Shown one piece after another: positions 5,446 through 6,267 of a DNA stretch of 6,267 nucleotides (positions within the stretch are counted from its first letter, which is position 1; each line of letters opens with the position of its first letter). Source of the DNA: Actinomycetota bacterium (lineage in GTDB: Bacteria; Actinomycetota; Actinomycetes; S36-B12). A program made the translations under genes and the position numbers. The stretch spans positions 1-6,267 of the forward strand of contig JAQCBM010000113.1 of NCBI GenBank assembly GCA_027729865.1, in the 5' to 3' direction. Below the pieces are notes generated by a model that worked only from the letters and a program-made list of their open reading frames with translations, did no database searches and was not told the DNA's origin.

Positions 5446-6267
5446 CCGCTGACCAGGCTGGGGGTGGCCGTGCTTACCTATTCGGGCATGTGGTGGGCTG
5501 AAGGGCACCGTTTCGTGTCGTGGACCGCGCCGAGTATCGAAGCGATCAAGAACACCAAGGAAGCTATTGAGGTTGCACGGGTGCCTCGGATCTCTCGCTC
5601 CTGTGCCAATGTGCGGGGCCACGGTGGTGTCAAACGCGGTGTCGTGTTCGTGCACGCCCGCTTGCGGGCTTTACCTTTCATCGCCCGATTTGATATCCGC
5701 TCGTACTACGAAACGATGGATCACTCGGTCCTGAATCGGATCATCACAGATGCACTAGTGCCACCGAAACTCGTCTCGGTTGTGCAGGAATACCTCGCAG
5801 TACCGGATGTGCGCTCCACCGGTCGCGGCATGGTCGCCGGCGGCAGCCTGTCTCCACTATTGGGCGCCATCTACCTCAGCCCACTGGATACAGCCATCGA
5901 AGACCTACGTGAGCATTGCGATATCGACTACATCCGTTACGCCGACGACTTCATCATCATGGCGCGAACCCGATTCCTACTTCGACGAGCGATCACGCGC
6001 ATGCACCAGGTCCTCACCGACCTTCGGTTACAGGTTCATCCCGACAAAAGATTTATTGGACGGGCAGAAAGGGGGTGTGATTTTCTGGGATTTGTTCTGC
6101 ACCCGCACCGCCACCTTAAGCCCTCGCCGGTGAGCATCCAGTGCCTAAGGGAACGCGCCTGTGTGAACGTGCCCGTCGGCTTCATGAGCACGGAGCCGAC
6201 CACCAGCGGCTCCGACGATACGTTCACCACTGGCACCTGTGGTTCACCAGCGGCCTTGGCCACCTCG
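5446..6267 (+). pseudogene. bacterial reverse transcriptase, frameshifted and incomplete at both ends
   Basis: One frame is open from 5446 to the window end and carries an RNA-directed DNA polymerase core. In order it shows SCANVRGHGGVK (5602-5637), FIARFDIRSYYETMDH (5680-5727; the first catalytic Asp region), GGSLSPLLGAIYL (5839-5877), the catalytic RYADDF (5935-5952) and HPDKRFIGRAERGCDFLGF (6040-6096). These resemble the standalone, group-II-like RTs of bacteria, and no intron RNA structure is visible here. After RERA (about 6159) the frame loses similarity. Two frames away, RLHEHGADHQRLRRYVHHWH resumes the thumb-like end (6177-6236), so a frameshift is likely. The usual N-terminus is missing: stops at 5413-5415 and 5443-5445 precede the frame, and the only starts are GTG 5464 and ATG 5488. 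The gene begins just beyond the tRNA-Phe repeat and runs off the window. I consider it inactive. Confidence 0.8.
6151..6178 (+). repeat. imperfect 14-base tandem duplication causing RT frameshift
   Basis: GAACGCGCCTGTGT (6151-6164) is followed directly by GAACGTGCCCGTCG (6165-6178), 10 of 14 positions alike. Removing 14 bases restores one continuous RT reading frame (CLRERA then RRLHEHGAD), so this insertion probably broke the gene. Confidence 0.45.

Noticed and set aside
5319..6267. Group II intron around the reverse transcriptase
   Set aside because: No domain V/VI hairpin or intron 5' boundary (GUGYG) is visible, and the 3' side is outside the window, so an intron cannot be claimed.
1..6267. 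CRISPR array or insertion sequence with terminal inverted repeats
   Set aside because: No regularly spaced repeat-spacer pattern, transposase gene or paired inverted termini were seen. The only repeats are the tRNA copies and the TTTGTCAC pairs.

Overview
The window reads as accessory DNA from an actinobacterium, probably of moderate GC content. The basis is a high-GC-type tRNA-Phe, GTG/ATG starts with GC-rich third codon positions, and actinobacterial-style tyrosine-recombinase remnants beside tRNA sequence. I cannot name a genus. It opens with an intact tRNA-Phe (26-102). A 44-base stretch of that tRNA, from the 3' edge of the anticodon stem to the first C of the CCA, recurs near-perfectly (42/44) at 5275-5318. 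The interval between the copies therefore looks like the decayed remains of one or more integrative elements that used tRNA genes as attachment sites.

Layout. 102-410: tandem TTTGTCAC repeats, the C-terminal remnant of a tyrosine recombinase (minus strand, catalytic Tyr still present) and a second tRNA 3'-half fragment. 558-1043: a small secreted protein of unknown function with a clear ribosome binding site and signal peptide. 1044-1510: no intact gene, but another tRNA-3'-like fragment, a possible second recombinase remnant and another TTTGTCAC-type repeat. 1511-3119: a GC-richer passenger block with a 5'-truncated SRPBCC/AHSA1-like gene, one complete tocopherol-cyclase-family gene, and a 62-residue C-terminal piece of an ABC-2 permease on the opposite strand. 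Both outer genes are cut at the block edges, as if a random piece of another chromosome was captured. 3147-5084 (minus): a complete secreted 5'-nucleotidase/UshA-type metallophosphoesterase with an N-terminal fibronectin-III-like domain. 5085-5318: a possible leaderless promoter, a third copy of the TTTGTCAC repeat pair and the partial tRNA-Phe copy. 5446-6267: a reverse transcriptase with an intact YADD core but no recognisable N-terminus, frameshifted by what looks like a 14-base duplication, and running off the window.

The genes do not form one pathway. Three look intact and expressible: the secreted 161-residue protein, the tocopherol-cyclase-like protein and the nucleotidase. The rest is debris of integration, capture and decay at a tRNA hotspot. 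The least explained signal is the 11-base-spaced TTTGTCAC repeat pair, found three times, each near tRNA-derived sequence. It may be an arm-type recombinase binding site.
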